Source of the DNA: JBBUX01 sp037445775
GTDB taxonomy: Bacteria > Actinomycetota > Coriobacteriia > Anaerosomatales > PHET01
Reading direction: 5' to 3'
DNA: 27,505 nucleotides
Assembly (NCBI GenBank): GCA_037445775.1
Contig: JBBIJX010000019.1
Span: 1-27,505, forward strand
The translations under genes were made by a program, and so were the position numbers. Below, one piece after another: positions 13,469 to 21,720 of the stretch; positions within the stretch are counted from its first letter, which is position 1; each line of letters begins with the position of its first letter. The notes beneath the pieces were generated by a model. It was not told the DNA's origin, ran no database searches, and saw only the letters and a program-made list of their open reading frames with translations.

Positions 13469-14713
13469 CTAGTCCTCTCCTTCAGATGCTCCGCCGAGCG
13501 TGAGCGTGTGAGCGAGCTTCTCCTTCTTCGCGCGCAGGTATGCGTAGTTCGTAGGGCACGCCGGGACCTCGAGCTCCACCTGCTCGGTGACGGAGAGCCC
13601 GTAGCCTTCGAGGCCCACGATCTTTCGGGGGTTGTTCGTCATGAGACGGATGGAGCGCAGGCCTAAGTCGACGAGGATCTGCGCGCCGATGCCGTAGTCA
13701 CGCAGGTCCGGCGCGAAACCGAGCGCCTCGTTCGCCTCAACAGTATCAGCGCCGCGTTCCTGGAGCTCGTAGGCGCGAAGCTTGTTCGCCAGGCCAATGC
13801 CGCGGCCTTCGTGGCCCACCACGTAGAGGATGACGCCGCAGCCCTCTTCACTCACGCGCCGCATGGCCTCCTCGAGCTGCGCTCCGCAGTCGCACCGGAG
13901 CGAGTGGAATACGTCGCCGGTGAGGCACTCGGAGTGCACGCGCACGAGCACGTCCGAACGCCCGGCGACGTCGCCAGCGACGAGTGCCATGTGCGTTCGG
14001 TCGTCGATGATGCTGCGGTAGCCGATCCCGCGGAACTCGCCGTAGCGCGTGGGCAGCGTGACGTCGGCGATGCGCTCGACGAGACGCTCGTTGCGCCGAC
14101 GGTAACGAATGAGATCAGCGACGGTGACTATCTTGAGCCCATGCGCGGCGGCGAACTCCTCGAGCTCAGGGCGGCGCGCCATCGTCCCGTCAGCGTTGAT
14201 GATCTCGCAGATGACGCCGGCGGGATCGAGGCCGGCGAGACGCGCGAGGTCCACAGCCGCTTCGGTGTGGCCAGCACGCTCCAGAACGCCGCCTGGGCGG
14301 GCAGCGAGGGGAAAGACGTGCCCAGGCATCGAAAGGTCCTCCGGGCCGGTGTCCGGATGAATCGCGACGCGCACCGTCTCGCAGCGGTCCTTCGGCGAGA
14401 TGCCCGTCGTGATGCGGCCCTTGGCGCCGATGGAGACGTGGAACGCGGTCCCCTGCTCGGAGGTGTTCTCGCCTGTCATCGGCGGGATCTTGAGTTCGTT
14501 CAGACGCTCGACGGTGAGCGGCAGGCACACGAGCCCGCGGCCGTGAGTGATCATGAAGTTGACGGCTTCGGGTGTGGCCAAGCTCGCGGCCATTACGAGG
14601 TCGCCCTCGTTCTCGCGGTCCTCGTCGTCGACGACGACGAGCATTCGCCCCGCGGCGATCTCGGCGATGCCCTCCTCGACGGTGGCGACAACAGCGTGAG
14701 CGTTCGCTCCCAC
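13469..14713 (-). CDS. ribBA: Bifunctional 3,4-dihydroxy-2-butanone-4-phosphate synthase / GTP cyclohydrolase II
   Basis: Fusion enzyme of 414 residues supplying both precursors of lumazine. The RibB half (about 1-205) makes 3,4-dihydroxybutanone phosphate from ribulose 5-phosphate and shows VDDEDRENEGDLV (28-40) and AGHTEAAVDLARLAG (147-161). The RibA half (about 208-402) opens GTP and has zinc ligands C263, C274 and C276 (SECLTGDVFHSLRCDCG), then VGHEGRGIGL (299-308). The start is the GTG at 14713, one base after the ribE stop, with GGAAGG eight bases upstream. A longer reading to 15130 would run antisense-free through ribE in another frame and is not believed. Confidence 0.95.
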   Translation of the reverse strand: MGANAHAVVATVEEGIAEIAAGRMLVVVDDEDRENEGDLVMAASLATPEAVNFMITHGRGLVCLPLTVERLNELKIPPMTGENTSEQGTAFHVSIGAKGRITTGISPKDRCETVRVAIHPDTGPEDLSMPGHVFPLAARPGGVLERAGHTEAAVDLARLAGLDPAGVICEIINADGTMARRPELEEFAAAHGLKIVTVADLIRYRRRNERLVERIADVTLPTRYGEFRGIGYRSIIDDRTHMALVAGDVAGRSDVLVRVHSECLTGDVFHSLRCDCGAQLEEAMRRVSEEGCGVILYVVGHEGRGIGLANKLRAYELQERGADTVEANEALGFAPDLRDYGIGAQILVDLGLRSIRLMTNNPRKIVGLEGYGLSVTEQVELEVPACPTNYAYLRAKKEKLAHTLTLGGASEGED

Positions 14714-14714
14714 G

Positions 14715-15383
14715 TCACGCGCCTTCCGCGAAGTCGCGCAACAAGTCGCCCAGACCGCGCTTGGGACCGGGGTCGGGACCGGCGCCCTCGTGCGTGTAGA
14801 GGTCGACGAAGCGCTTGACGTACTTCGCCATGAGGTCGACCTCGATGTTGACCGGCGAGCCGATCGCCTTGTCCTTGAGCGTGGTGATCTCCTCGGTGTG
14901 CGGCACGACCGAGGCCGCGATCGATTCCCCCCGGATCTGGGCGACGGTGAGCGAGATGCCGTCGATGGCGATCGATCCCTTCGGCACAACGTACTCAAGC
15001 AGCTTGAGCGGCACCTGGAACTGGTAGACGGTGGAGTTGCCGGCCGGGTGGCGCAGGAGCAGCCGACCCACGCCGTCGATGTGGCCGGAGACGAGATGGC
15101 CGCCCATGCGGTCAGACAGGCGCAACGCACGCTCCAAGTTCGCCTTCGAGCCCTGGCGAAGGTGCCCGAGCGTCGACTTCGTGAGCGTCTCCTCGCTCAC
15201 GTCAGCGACGAACGCGCCGCGCACGAACTTCGCTACGGTGAGGCAGACGCCGTCGACCGCGATCGAGTCCCCGAGCGCCATGTCGCGCCCGAACTCGGGC
15301 GCGTAGACCTCGAGCTGAATGCCGCCGCCGGTACGGTCGGCGCGTGTGATGATGCCCTGCGTCTCGATGATCCCCGTGAACAT
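14715..15383 (-). CDS. ribE: Riboflavin synthase alpha subunit
   Basis: Protein of 222 residues that dismutates two lumazines to riboflavin. It starts with the signature MFTGIIE and contains two homologous lumazine-binding repeats. The first (about 1-97) has GDSIAVDGVCLTV (38-50), and the second (about 98-200) has SGHIDG (99-104) and GSIAIDGISLTV. Length is slightly above the usual 200-215 owing to a Gly/Pro-rich stretch before the C-terminus. The ATG at 15383 is three bases after the ribD stop with AGGAAGG upstream. The ribBA GTG follows directly. Confidence 0.96.
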   Translation of the reverse strand: MFTGIIETQGIITRADRTGGGIQLEVYAPEFGRDMALGDSIAVDGVCLTVAKFVRGAFVADVSEETLTKSTLGHLRQGSKANLERALRLSDRMGGHLVSGHIDGVGRLLLRHPAGNSTVYQFQVPLKLLEYVVPKGSIAIDGISLTVAQIRGESIAASVVPHTEEITTLKDKAIGSPVNIEVDLMAKYVKRFVDLYTHEGAGPDPGPKRGLGDLLRDFAEGA

Positions 15384-15386
15384 GAG

Positions 15387-16514
15387 CTACCTTCCTGCCT
15401 CGAGCGCCCCGGCCCTCTCGGACGGCTCCCAGACTGTTGCGACCACATCTCCCACGATACCCGTCTCGACGGGTTCGAACAGGTGCGAAAGCGCGGTACC
15501 GGCGCGTACCGGCTTTCCGCGGTAGAGCGGCACCGCGTCGTCGCCGGCCACGCCACCGGCCGTGACGGTGACGAGCGCGTCGATGAGGCCGCCGGACACG
15601 AGCGAGGCAAACAGCCTCGGGCCCGGCTCGACGAGCACCTCACTCACACCGCGGGAGCCCAGCACTCGGAACGCTCCGGCGAGTCCGTCTTCGGCGCGAT
15701 ACTCCGCGACGTCCCAGTGCCCGGGCGCGTTCGCCGCGAGTTCGCTGGACGCTAACACGAGCGTGGGCGCCGCTCCATCGGAGAGCACGCGCGCTCCAGA
15801 ACGCGGCAGGCGCGTACGGGCCAGCACGACCCGCAGCGGCTGCGTATCACGCGCCTCGTCTCGAGCGTCGCGCACCGTGAGGGCGGGGTCGTCCGCGTCT
15901 ACAGTGGCGGCGCCCACGAGTATGGCGTCGCTCACGCCGCGCACACGCCGCGTCACCACCGCGCCCGACTGGCCGGTGATCGAAGCCCTGCGCCCCCGCT
16001 CGAACGCCACGCGGCCGTCCAGCGAGAGCGCGACCTTCACGGTGACGCGCGGCATGCCGGTGGCAAGGCGCTTGAGCCACCCAGCGTTGAGCTCGGCGAA
16101 CGGACGCGGATCAGGTGCGAACGACACGGTGATGCCGGCCGCGCGGAGCTCTTCGGCGCCTCCTCCGGCAAGCGCGTTCGGGTCGCGCATCCCGGCGAAC
16201 ACGCGCGCGACACCAGCTGAGATGATGGCTTCCGTGCACGGCGGCGTGCGGCCGTGGTGGGCGCAGGGCTCGAGCGTCACGTAGAGATCGGCGCCAGCTG
16301 CGCGCTCGCCCGCGTCGGCCAGCGCGATGACCTCGGCGTGCGCCCCACCCGCCCGCGCGTGGAACCCCTCGCCGGCGATGCGTCCGTCGGCGACGACGAC
16401 ACAGCCCACAACGGGGTTGGGTGCGGTGGCGCCGCGCCCACGCGAGGCGAGCGCCAGTGCGCGAGCGAGGAACTCGTCTTCGACGAGCGATGCGACGTCA
16501 GCGAACAGCCGCAT
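15387..16514 (-). CDS. ribD: Riboflavin biosynthesis deaminase/reductase RibD
   Basis: Bifunctional enzyme of 375 residues. The N-terminal deaminase domain (about 1-145) has zinc ligands H59 with catalytic E61 (HAE), C84 and C93 (EPCAHHGRTPPC). The C-terminal reductase domain (about 148-360) reduces the ribosylamino-pyrimidine with NADPH, and KVALSLDGR and LVEPGPRL are typical. The ATG at 16514 is selected because GGAAGG lies nine bases upstream and the family begins there; a reading from 16607 would translate the FMN aptamer. It is first of ribD-ribE-ribBA-ribH. The ribosome site directly abuts the riboswitch, suggesting translational control. Confidence 0.96.
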   Translation of the reverse strand: MRLFADVASLVEDEFLARALALASRGRGATAPNPVVGCVVVADGRIAGEGFHARAGGAHAEVIALADAGERAAGADLYVTLEPCAHHGRTPPCTEAIISAGVARVFAGMRDPNALAGGGAEELRAAGITVSFAPDPRPFAELNAGWLKRLATGMPRVTVKVALSLDGRVAFERGRRASITGQSGAVVTRRVRGVSDAILVGAATVDADDPALTVRDARDEARDTQPLRVVLARTRLPRSGARVLSDGAAPTLVLASSELAANAPGHWDVAEYRAEDGLAGAFRVLGSRGVSEVLVEPGPRLFASLVSGGLIDALVTVTAGGVAGDDAVPLYRGKPVRAGTALSHLFEPVETGIVGDVVATVWEPSERAGALEAGR

Positions 16515-16529
16515 TCGTGGCGACCTTCC

Positions 16530-16642
16530 TTCTCCCATCCGGACTATGACCGTCGGCTCCGGAATCTCACCGGATCGGCCCCCATACGGGGGTTCGCGGG
16601 CTCTCACCGCCGGTGGGGAGTCTCACCCCGCCCTGAAGAAAG
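16530..16642 (-). promoter_or_regulatory. FMN riboswitch (RFN element)
   Basis: Read on the minus strand, the conserved RFN blocks appear in order: AGGGCGGGGTGA, CCCCACCGGCGGT, AGCCCGCGA, a variable CCCCC/GGGGG hairpin, CCGGTGAGATTCCGGAGCCGAC, and AGTCCGGATGGGAGAAGG at the 3' end. It precedes ribD by about 15 bases. The ribosome site GGAAGG directly follows the closing stem and no T-run terminator is seen, so sequestration of the ribosome site is the likely mechanism. A TAGTAT -10 at about 16650-16655 could serve it; the -35 is poor. Confidence 0.97.
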
Positions 16643-16686
16643 CATCCGTATACTAGCAGGTAGGAAGCGCGCTGTGCCAGTCACGG

Positions 16687-17367
16687 TCAGTCGCGAAGCG
16701 CGGCCTCCCCCGCAGCGCGGATCGCCCGGAGCGCTGCGGCCGGGTCAGGCTGGGCGAAGATCGCGTTACCCGCAACGAAACAGCGTGCGCCGGCCTCGAC
16801 GCAGCCCCCGATCGTGTCGACGGTGATGCCGCCGTCAACCTGGATGACGGGCGACACACCTTCGGCGTCGCAGAACTCGGCGAGCTCGGCGATCTTGCGT
16901 ACCGAACCCTCGATGAAGCTTTGGCCGCTGAAACCGGGGTTCACACTCATGACGAGCACCATGTCTACCTCGCCCAAGACCTCACCTACGAGTCCGACGG
17001 GAGTAGCGGGGTTCAGTGACACGCCGGGCGACGCTCCCGCCTCGCGAATACGCCTGAGCGTGCGATGCAGGTGCGTGCAGGCCTCAACGTGGACCATAAC
17101 CATGTCCGCGCCGGCATCCAGGTACCAGTCGACGGTCGCGTCCGCGTTGTCGATCATGAGGTGGACGTCGAGCGGCGTCTTCGCGACCTTTTTGAGCGCC
17201 GTCACGACCGGCGGGCCTATCGTCAGGTTCGGCACGAAGTGGCCGTCCATCACGTCGACGTGGATATAGTCCGCGCCGGCGGACTCGACGGTACGGATCG
17301 CCTCCGCGAGGCAGCTGAACTCCGCCGACAGGATCGACGGCGCAATGCGAATCTCCGACGCCACCAC
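16687..17367 (-). CDS. rpe: Ribulose-phosphate 3-epimerase
   Basis: TIM-barrel enzyme of 226 residues interconverting ribulose 5-phosphate and xylulose 5-phosphate. Metal and catalytic residues are seen in HVDVMDGHFVPN (36-47), HLMI (69-72), MSVNPGFSGQSF (about 139-150) and QVDGGI (about 176-181). N-terminal IAPSILSAEF is characteristic. Two consecutive GTG codons (17367 and 17364) follow GGGGAG; either may be used. The gene lies 18 bases after gpsA and ends the long upstream run. Its substrate ribulose 5-phosphate is also used by RibBA of the next operon. Confidence 0.95.
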   Translation of the reverse strand: MVASEIRIAPSILSAEFSCLAEAIRTVESAGADYIHVDVMDGHFVPNLTIGPPVVTALKKVAKTPLDVHLMIDNADATVDWYLDAGADMVMVHVEACTHLHRTLRRIREAGASPGVSLNPATPVGLVGEVLGEVDMVLVMSVNPGFSGQSFIEGSVRKIAELAEFCDAEGVSPVIQVDGGITVDTIGGCVEAGARCFVAGNAIFAQPDPAAALRAIRAAGEAALRD

Positions 17368-17385
17368 GCGCTCCCCTCTCCGTGC

Positions 17386-18402
17386 TCAGTCGATGACGAG
17401 TCCCATGCCGTGCAGCTCGTCGCGCGCCTCGCGGCCCATCAGGTAGCGACCCGCCTCATGCGGGTCGAGCCCCTCGTAGAGGACCTTGCGCACCATGTTC
17501 GTGATGGGCATCTCGACGCTCTCGCGCTCTCCGAGCGCGGCCACCGACAAACACGCCACCGCGCCTTCGGCCACCATCTGCGTCTGTTCGGTGTACTCCT
17601 TGACGGTGCCGCCCTTCGCGACGAACTCACCCACCCCGCGGTTGCGCGAGTGACGGCTCGTGCACGTCACGATGAGGTCGCCCATGCCGGCTAGACCCAT
17701 GTACGTGAGCGGGTTCGCACCGCAGGCCGCTCCCAGCCGCGCCATCTCGGCAAGACCGCGCGTCATCAGCGAGGCCTTCGTGTTGTCACCGTAGCCGAGC
17801 CCGTCGGACATGCCGGCGGCGATCGCGACGATGTTCTTGCTCGCGCCGCATAGCTCCACACCCACAACGTCGGAGTTGGTATAGACGCGGAAGAACGGCG
17901 TCATGAAGACGTCTTGGAAGAGTTCGCCCACCGTGGGTTCGTAGCTCGCAACCACCGTCGCAGAGGGCACGCCGCGGCTGACCTCCTCCGCGTGATTCGG
18001 CCCGGACAGCCCCGCGATGCGCTCGCGTCCGCCGAAGACGTCCACGAGTACCTCGGTCATCAACATGAGGCTGTCCTGCTCCACGCCCTTGCTCAAGATG
18101 ACGACAGGCGTGTCGGAGTCTAGGAACGGCCGCATCGCGAGGGCGGTTTCGCGAACGCCCACGCTCGGCGTGACCATGACGCACGCTTCGGCGCCGCGTA
18201 CGGCCTGCTCGATGTCGGCGCTCGCCCGGACTGAGTCGTGAAGCGCCACGTCGCGCAGGTAGAGCGGGTTTCGGTGCTCCGTGTTGACGCCGTCGGCGAT
18301 CTCGGGCTCACGGGCCCATAGTGAGACCTCATGGCCCTTGCCCGACAGAAGCCAGCTCACCGCCGTGCCCCACGACCCCGCGCCGATGACCGCGATCCTC
18401 AC
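17386..18402 (-). CDS. gpsA: NAD(P)-dependent glycerol-3-phosphate dehydrogenase
   Basis: Enzyme of 338 residues making sn-glycerol 3-phosphate from dihydroxyacetone phosphate for phospholipid synthesis. The Rossmann motif GAGSWG is at 7-12, K105 (LSKGVE) and catalytic K189 (GASKNIVAI) are in place, and LSGPNHAEEV (132-141) and GLAGMGDL are typical. Length is normal. The GTG at 18402 follows the plsY stop by one base with GGAGG in front. Its product is the substrate of PlsY encoded just upstream, so adjacency makes sense. Confidence 0.96.
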   Translation of the reverse strand: MRIAVIGAGSWGTAVSWLLSGKGHEVSLWAREPEIADGVNTEHRNPLYLRDVALHDSVRASADIEQAVRGAEACVMVTPSVGVRETALAMRPFLDSDTPVVILSKGVEQDSLMLMTEVLVDVFGGRERIAGLSGPNHAEEVSRGVPSATVVASYEPTVGELFQDVFMTPFFRVYTNSDVVGVELCGASKNIVAIAAGMSDGLGYGDNTKASLMTRGLAEMARLGAACGANPLTYMGLAGMGDLIVTCTSRHSRNRGVGEFVAKGGTVKEYTEQTQMVAEGAVACLSVAALGERESVEMPITNMVRKVLYEGLDPHEAGRYLMGREARDELHGMGLVID

Positions 18403-18403
18403 G

Positions 18404-19072
18404 TCACTCCTCCGTCTTGTCAGCTTTGCCGGGCCACTTCCCCACGGACAGTTTACGCTCCTCGCCGCGCCAGAGCCGCTTGATGTTGTCGCGGTGCCGC
18501 CAGATGACGAACAGCCCGAGCCCCCAAGTCACGACGTGGCGCAGCGTGTCATCCGGATAGAGCCACATCACGACGAGCGGGTAGGTCACCGCCACCGTGA
18601 GCGAGCCTGCCGACACGATGCGCGTCAAAGCGACGACAGCGACGAAGACGCTGACCTCGATGACCCACGCGACCGGGGTCAGCACGAGCAGCGCGCCAGC
18701 GGACGTCGCAATGCCCTTCCCGCCACGCATCTTGATGTATGGCGAGTATGAGTGACAGGCGACCGCCGCGAACATCGCGCCCACTTGGGCGACCTCGCGC
18801 GCGATGGGACCGGCCGTCACGTCGAGCGGCACGAGCAGCGCGGCGAGCAGCACCGCGATCGCGCCCTTGCTGATGTCGGCGAGCGCGACGATGGCGGCCG
18901 CCTTCACGCCCAAGGTGCGCAGTACGTTCGTCGCTCCGAGGTTTCCTGACCCGCATTCGCGCAGGTCGACGCTGTAGAAGCGCTTGCCAATGATGAGCGA
19001 GAACGGGATCCCGCCAATGAGGTACGCGGCGCCGATGGCTATGGCGACCCGGATGACATTGGCGGCGTCCAC
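18404..19072 (-). CDS. plsY: Glycerol-3-phosphate acyltransferase PlsY
   Basis: Integral membrane acyltransferase of 222 residues using acyl phosphate to acylate glycerol 3-phosphate. It shows the three conserved motifs of the family: SGNLGATNVLR (near 42-52), HSYSPYIKMRGGKGIAT (near 107-123) and a C-terminal RHRDNIKRL. Five hydrophobic segments are visible, the first at about 5-28. The start is the GTG at 19072, four bases after the der stop with AAGGA eight bases upstream; a longer reading would overlap der. The polar C-terminal extension is short and basic. gpsA follows directly, and plsC lies further up the same run. Confidence 0.94.
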   Translation of the reverse strand: MDAANVIRVAIAIGAAYLIGGIPFSLIIGKRFYSVDLRECGSGNLGATNVLRTLGVKAAAIVALADISKGAIAVLLAALLVPLDVTAGPIAREVAQVGAMFAAVACHSYSPYIKMRGGKGIATSAGALLVLTPVAWVIEVSVFVAVVALTRIVSAGSLTVAVTYPLVVMWLYPDDTLRHVVTWGLGLFVIWRHRDNIKRLWRGEERKLSVGKWPGKADKTEE

Positions 19073-19076
19073 GCGC

Positions 19077-20384
19077 TCAGTCCTTCTTCCGGAACTTGAG
19101 CAGCACCGGTGTGCCCGTAAGATCGAACCGCTCGCGCAGCCGGTTCTCGACGTAGCGCCGGAAGTTGTCGTCAACCATCTGGGGGTGGTTCGCGAAGAAC
19201 GTGAAGCCCGGCGGGGCGGTGCGGGTCTGGGTAACGTACTGGAGCCTGAGGGACTTGCCACCCTGGTTCATCGTGTGACCGAACTCGCGCATTTCAGCAA
19301 GGAGCTTGTTGAGCTGACTCGTAGGGATGTGCTGTGTGTGGTTCGCGTACACCTTCGAGATCGCGCCCCAGATGCGGTCGACGCCGCGGCCGGTGAGCGC
19401 GCTGATGCGCAACACGGGCGCGTAGCCCACGTAGCCCAGCCGGTCGCCAACACGCTCGACGAGCTCCTCCTTCTCCTCGAGCGACTCGAGCGCGTCCCAC
19501 TTGTTGAGCAGCACGATCATCGCGCATCCCCGCTCGGACGCGAAGCGCGCGACGCGCTGGTCTTGGTCCGTGAGACCCACCGTCGCGTCGATGACGAGCA
19601 GGGCGACTTGTGCGCGGTCGATCGCGCGCATCGCGCGCACGAAGCCGTAGTACTCGACGTCGTCGTCGATGACGGACTTGCGGCGGATGCCGGCGGTGTC
19701 CACGAGCCGGAAGTGCTCGCCGTCGCGCTCGACCATGAGGTCGATGGCGTCACGCGTGGTGCCGGCGACGTCGGAGACGATCGAGCGCTCCACGCCCGCA
19801 AGCTTGTTCAGGAGCGACGATTTGCCCGCGTTGGGCCGCCCGATGATCGCGACGTCGATCGCGTCGATCGCGATGTCGGGCTCGCTCTCGGGCAGCGCGC
19901 GCACGAGCTCATCGAGCAGGTCACCCGTACCGTGTCCGTGCGTTGCGCTCACCGGCCACGGCGTGTCGAGACCGAGCGACCAGAACTCGAACGTCTCGGA
20001 CTCGCTGCCGGGCGTGTCGACCTTGTTCACGGCGAGGAAGACCGGCTTGCTCGCGCGCTTGAGGAGTCGCGCGACCTCCTCGTCGTCGGGCGCGAGTCCG
20101 CTCTTGCCATCGACGAGAAGAATGATGACATCGGCCTCCTCTGCGGCGATGAGCGCTTGCGAGCGTATCGAAGACTGGAACGCGTCGGTGTTGCCGGCCT
20201 CGATGCCGCCGGTGTCGATGAGCAGGAAGTCCACGCCGTTCCAGTCAGCGCGGTGATAGCTGCGGTCGCGCGTGACTCCGCGCTCCTCGTGCACGATAGC
20301 GTCTTGGGCCTGCGCGATGCGGTTGACGAACGTCGACTTGCCAACGTTGGGACGGCCGACGACGGCGACTATGGGGAGCGGCAT
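19077..20384 (-). CDS. der: GTPase Der (EngA), ribosome assembly
   Basis: Double-GTPase of 435 residues required for 50S subunit maturation. The first G domain has GRPNVGKST (10-18), DTGG and NKVD. The second has GRPNAGKSS, DTAGIRRK and NKWD. A C-terminal KH-like domain ends with GTPVLLKFRKKD. Length is typical. The ATG at 20384 is chosen because homology begins with VAVVGRPNVGKS and AGGAG lies upstream; a reading from 20474 would overlap the DUF512 gene. It starts seven bases after that gene and is followed four bases later by plsY. Confidence 0.97.
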   Translation of the reverse strand: MPLPIVAVVGRPNVGKSTFVNRIAQAQDAIVHEERGVTRDRSYHRADWNGVDFLLIDTGGIEAGNTDAFQSSIRSQALIAAEEADVIILLVDGKSGLAPDDEEVARLLKRASKPVFLAVNKVDTPGSESETFEFWSLGLDTPWPVSATHGHGTGDLLDELVRALPESEPDIAIDAIDVAIIGRPNAGKSSLLNKLAGVERSIVSDVAGTTRDAIDLMVERDGEHFRLVDTAGIRRKSVIDDDVEYYGFVRAMRAIDRAQVALLVIDATVGLTDQDQRVARFASERGCAMIVLLNKWDALESLEEKEELVERVGDRLGYVGYAPVLRISALTGRGVDRIWGAISKVYANHTQHIPTSQLNKLLAEMREFGHTMNQGGKSLRLQYVTQTRTAPPGFTFFANHPQMVDDNFRRYVENRLRERFDLTGTPVLLKFRKKD

Positions 20385-20391
20385 GACCGCG

Positions 20392-21720
20392 TCACTCCTT
20401 CTCTTGGGAAGGCAGGACCGCCGCCACGCCACTGAGGCCTTCGAGCAGTCCGCGAGCGTCGCAGGATACCACACGCACGTCGCACCCGCTGCGCTCAGCG
20501 AGCCCCTCGGCGGTCACGTCGTCGAGCGTCACGCCGTCGGCATTGAAGACGACATCAGGCAGAAGGTAGGCGCTCGCCGTGCGCCCTGACGCGTCGGCAG
20601 CGAGCGCGCCCGCGAGATCGTGCGCGGTCAGAAGCCCGGTCACCGCGACGTTGCCGCCGAAGAAGGAGTTCGGCACGACGAGAAGGCGCACCCGCCCTGC
20701 CGCCTCGCACGCGTTGAGCGCGCCGGCGAGCATCGTCGCCGCCATCACGCCCGTCACGATCGTGGCGGCCTCAGAGCCCTCGGGAAGACGGCGAACGGCA
20801 GCGGAGAGCTCGTCACGCAGAGCCGTGGCCTCGTCAACGAACGAACGCACGAGCCCAATGCCGTTCTCGTACTGCGGAAAGCCGTCGTAGTACTCCGCGA
20901 CGGGGAAAGGCGCGCGCGCGTTGAGGTAGAACTCGTCGGCGAGGTGCACCCACGAGACGTCATCGCGCTCTTTCATCGCGAACTGCCAGCGCTGTACCTG
21001 CCGGATCACTGCGGCCGCCGCAAGCGGGTCGGTGAAGCTCGACGTGAGAGCGGACTGATGCCGCGTGTAGCCCGCCGGCACGATGCCAACGCTAGCCACA
21101 CCCTCGCGCTCGGCGAGCCACGTGAGCGTGCGCTCAAGCTCGTCGCCGTCGTTGACGCCAGGCACGAGCACGATCTGCACGTGAAACTCGATGCCCGCTT
21201 CGATGAGTTCGTCGAAGCGCTGAAGCGCGCGATCCTCTGTCGCGCAGATCAGACTCGCCCGCACGGGCTCACTCACAGCGTGCAACGACGCGTAGAGCGG
21301 CGAAAGGCGCTGCTCGATGATGCGGGCGGTGTCGGCTTCGGAGAGGTTCGTGAGGGTGATGTAGGTGCCGTCAAGAAACGACAGGCGGAAATCGTCGTCG
21401 CGCACGTAGAGTGAGGGCCTGAGGCCGGGCGGAAGCTGTCCCACAAAGCAGAAGCCGCACGCGTTCTGGCACCGGCGCACGCCGTCGAAGAGCACATCAG
21501 CGAAGGAGAGCCCCCACGACTCGCCCGCCTCGCGCGACACCGTGACCGCGCGCTCGCGGCCCGTCTCGTCGATGAGTACCAAGTCGGCCGTACCTCCGTC
21601 CGCGTGCCACCTGAAGTCGAGCTCGTCGGAGGGCACGTGGCCGTTGATGGAGACGAGGCGCTCTCCGGCCACGACGCCGGCTCGTTCGGCCGGGGATCCG
21701 GGTTCGACGGCCGCGATCAC
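20392..21720 (-). CDS. DUF512 protein: PDZ domain plus radical-SAM-like Fe-S domain
   Basis: Protein of 442 residues of unknown reaction. The N-terminus is PDZ-like (about 1-65, with GSPAERAGVVAGERLVSING at 8-27). An atypical radical-SAM motif C84-x3-C88-x2-C91 (RRCQNACGFCF) follows, then GTYITLTNL and VPGVNDG. The C-terminal DUF512 region (about 260-430) has NSFFGGNVAVTGLLT. Such proteins are widespread in Firmicutes, cyanobacteria and anaerobic actinobacteria and are often beside der. No substrate is established to my knowledge. The GTG at 21720 overlaps the ispH stop as GTGA. Its neighbours are ispH, another [4Fe-4S] enzyme, and der, so a role in ribosome or isoprenoid biology is imaginable but unproven. 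Confidence 0.9.
   Translation of the reverse strand: MIAAVEPGSPAERAGVVAGERLVSINGHVPSDELDFRWHADGGTADLVLIDETGRERAVTVSREAGESWGLSFADVLFDGVRRCQNACGFCFVGQLPPGLRPSLYVRDDDFRLSFLDGTYITLTNLSEADTARIIEQRLSPLYASLHAVSEPVRASLICATEDRALQRFDELIEAGIEFHVQIVLVPGVNDGDELERTLTWLAEREGVASVGIVPAGYTRHQSALTSSFTDPLAAAAVIRQVQRWQFAMKERDDVSWVHLADEFYLNARAPFPVAEYYDGFPQYENGIGLVRSFVDEATALRDELSAAVRRLPEGSEAATIVTGVMAATMLAGALNACEAAGRVRLLVVPNSFFGGNVAVTGLLTAHDLAGALAADASGRTASAYLLPDVVFNADGVTLDDVTAEGLAERSGCDVRVVSCDARGLLEGLSGVAAVLPSQEKE

Noticed and set aside
13469..15130. 553-codon reading of ribBA
   Set aside because: The first 139 codons overlap ribE in another frame; the GTG at 14713 has a ribosome site and family N-terminus.
18984..20435. 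483-codon plus-strand frame opposite plsY and der
   Set aside because: Antisense to two well-identified genes; composition is that of reverse-complemented GC-rich codons.
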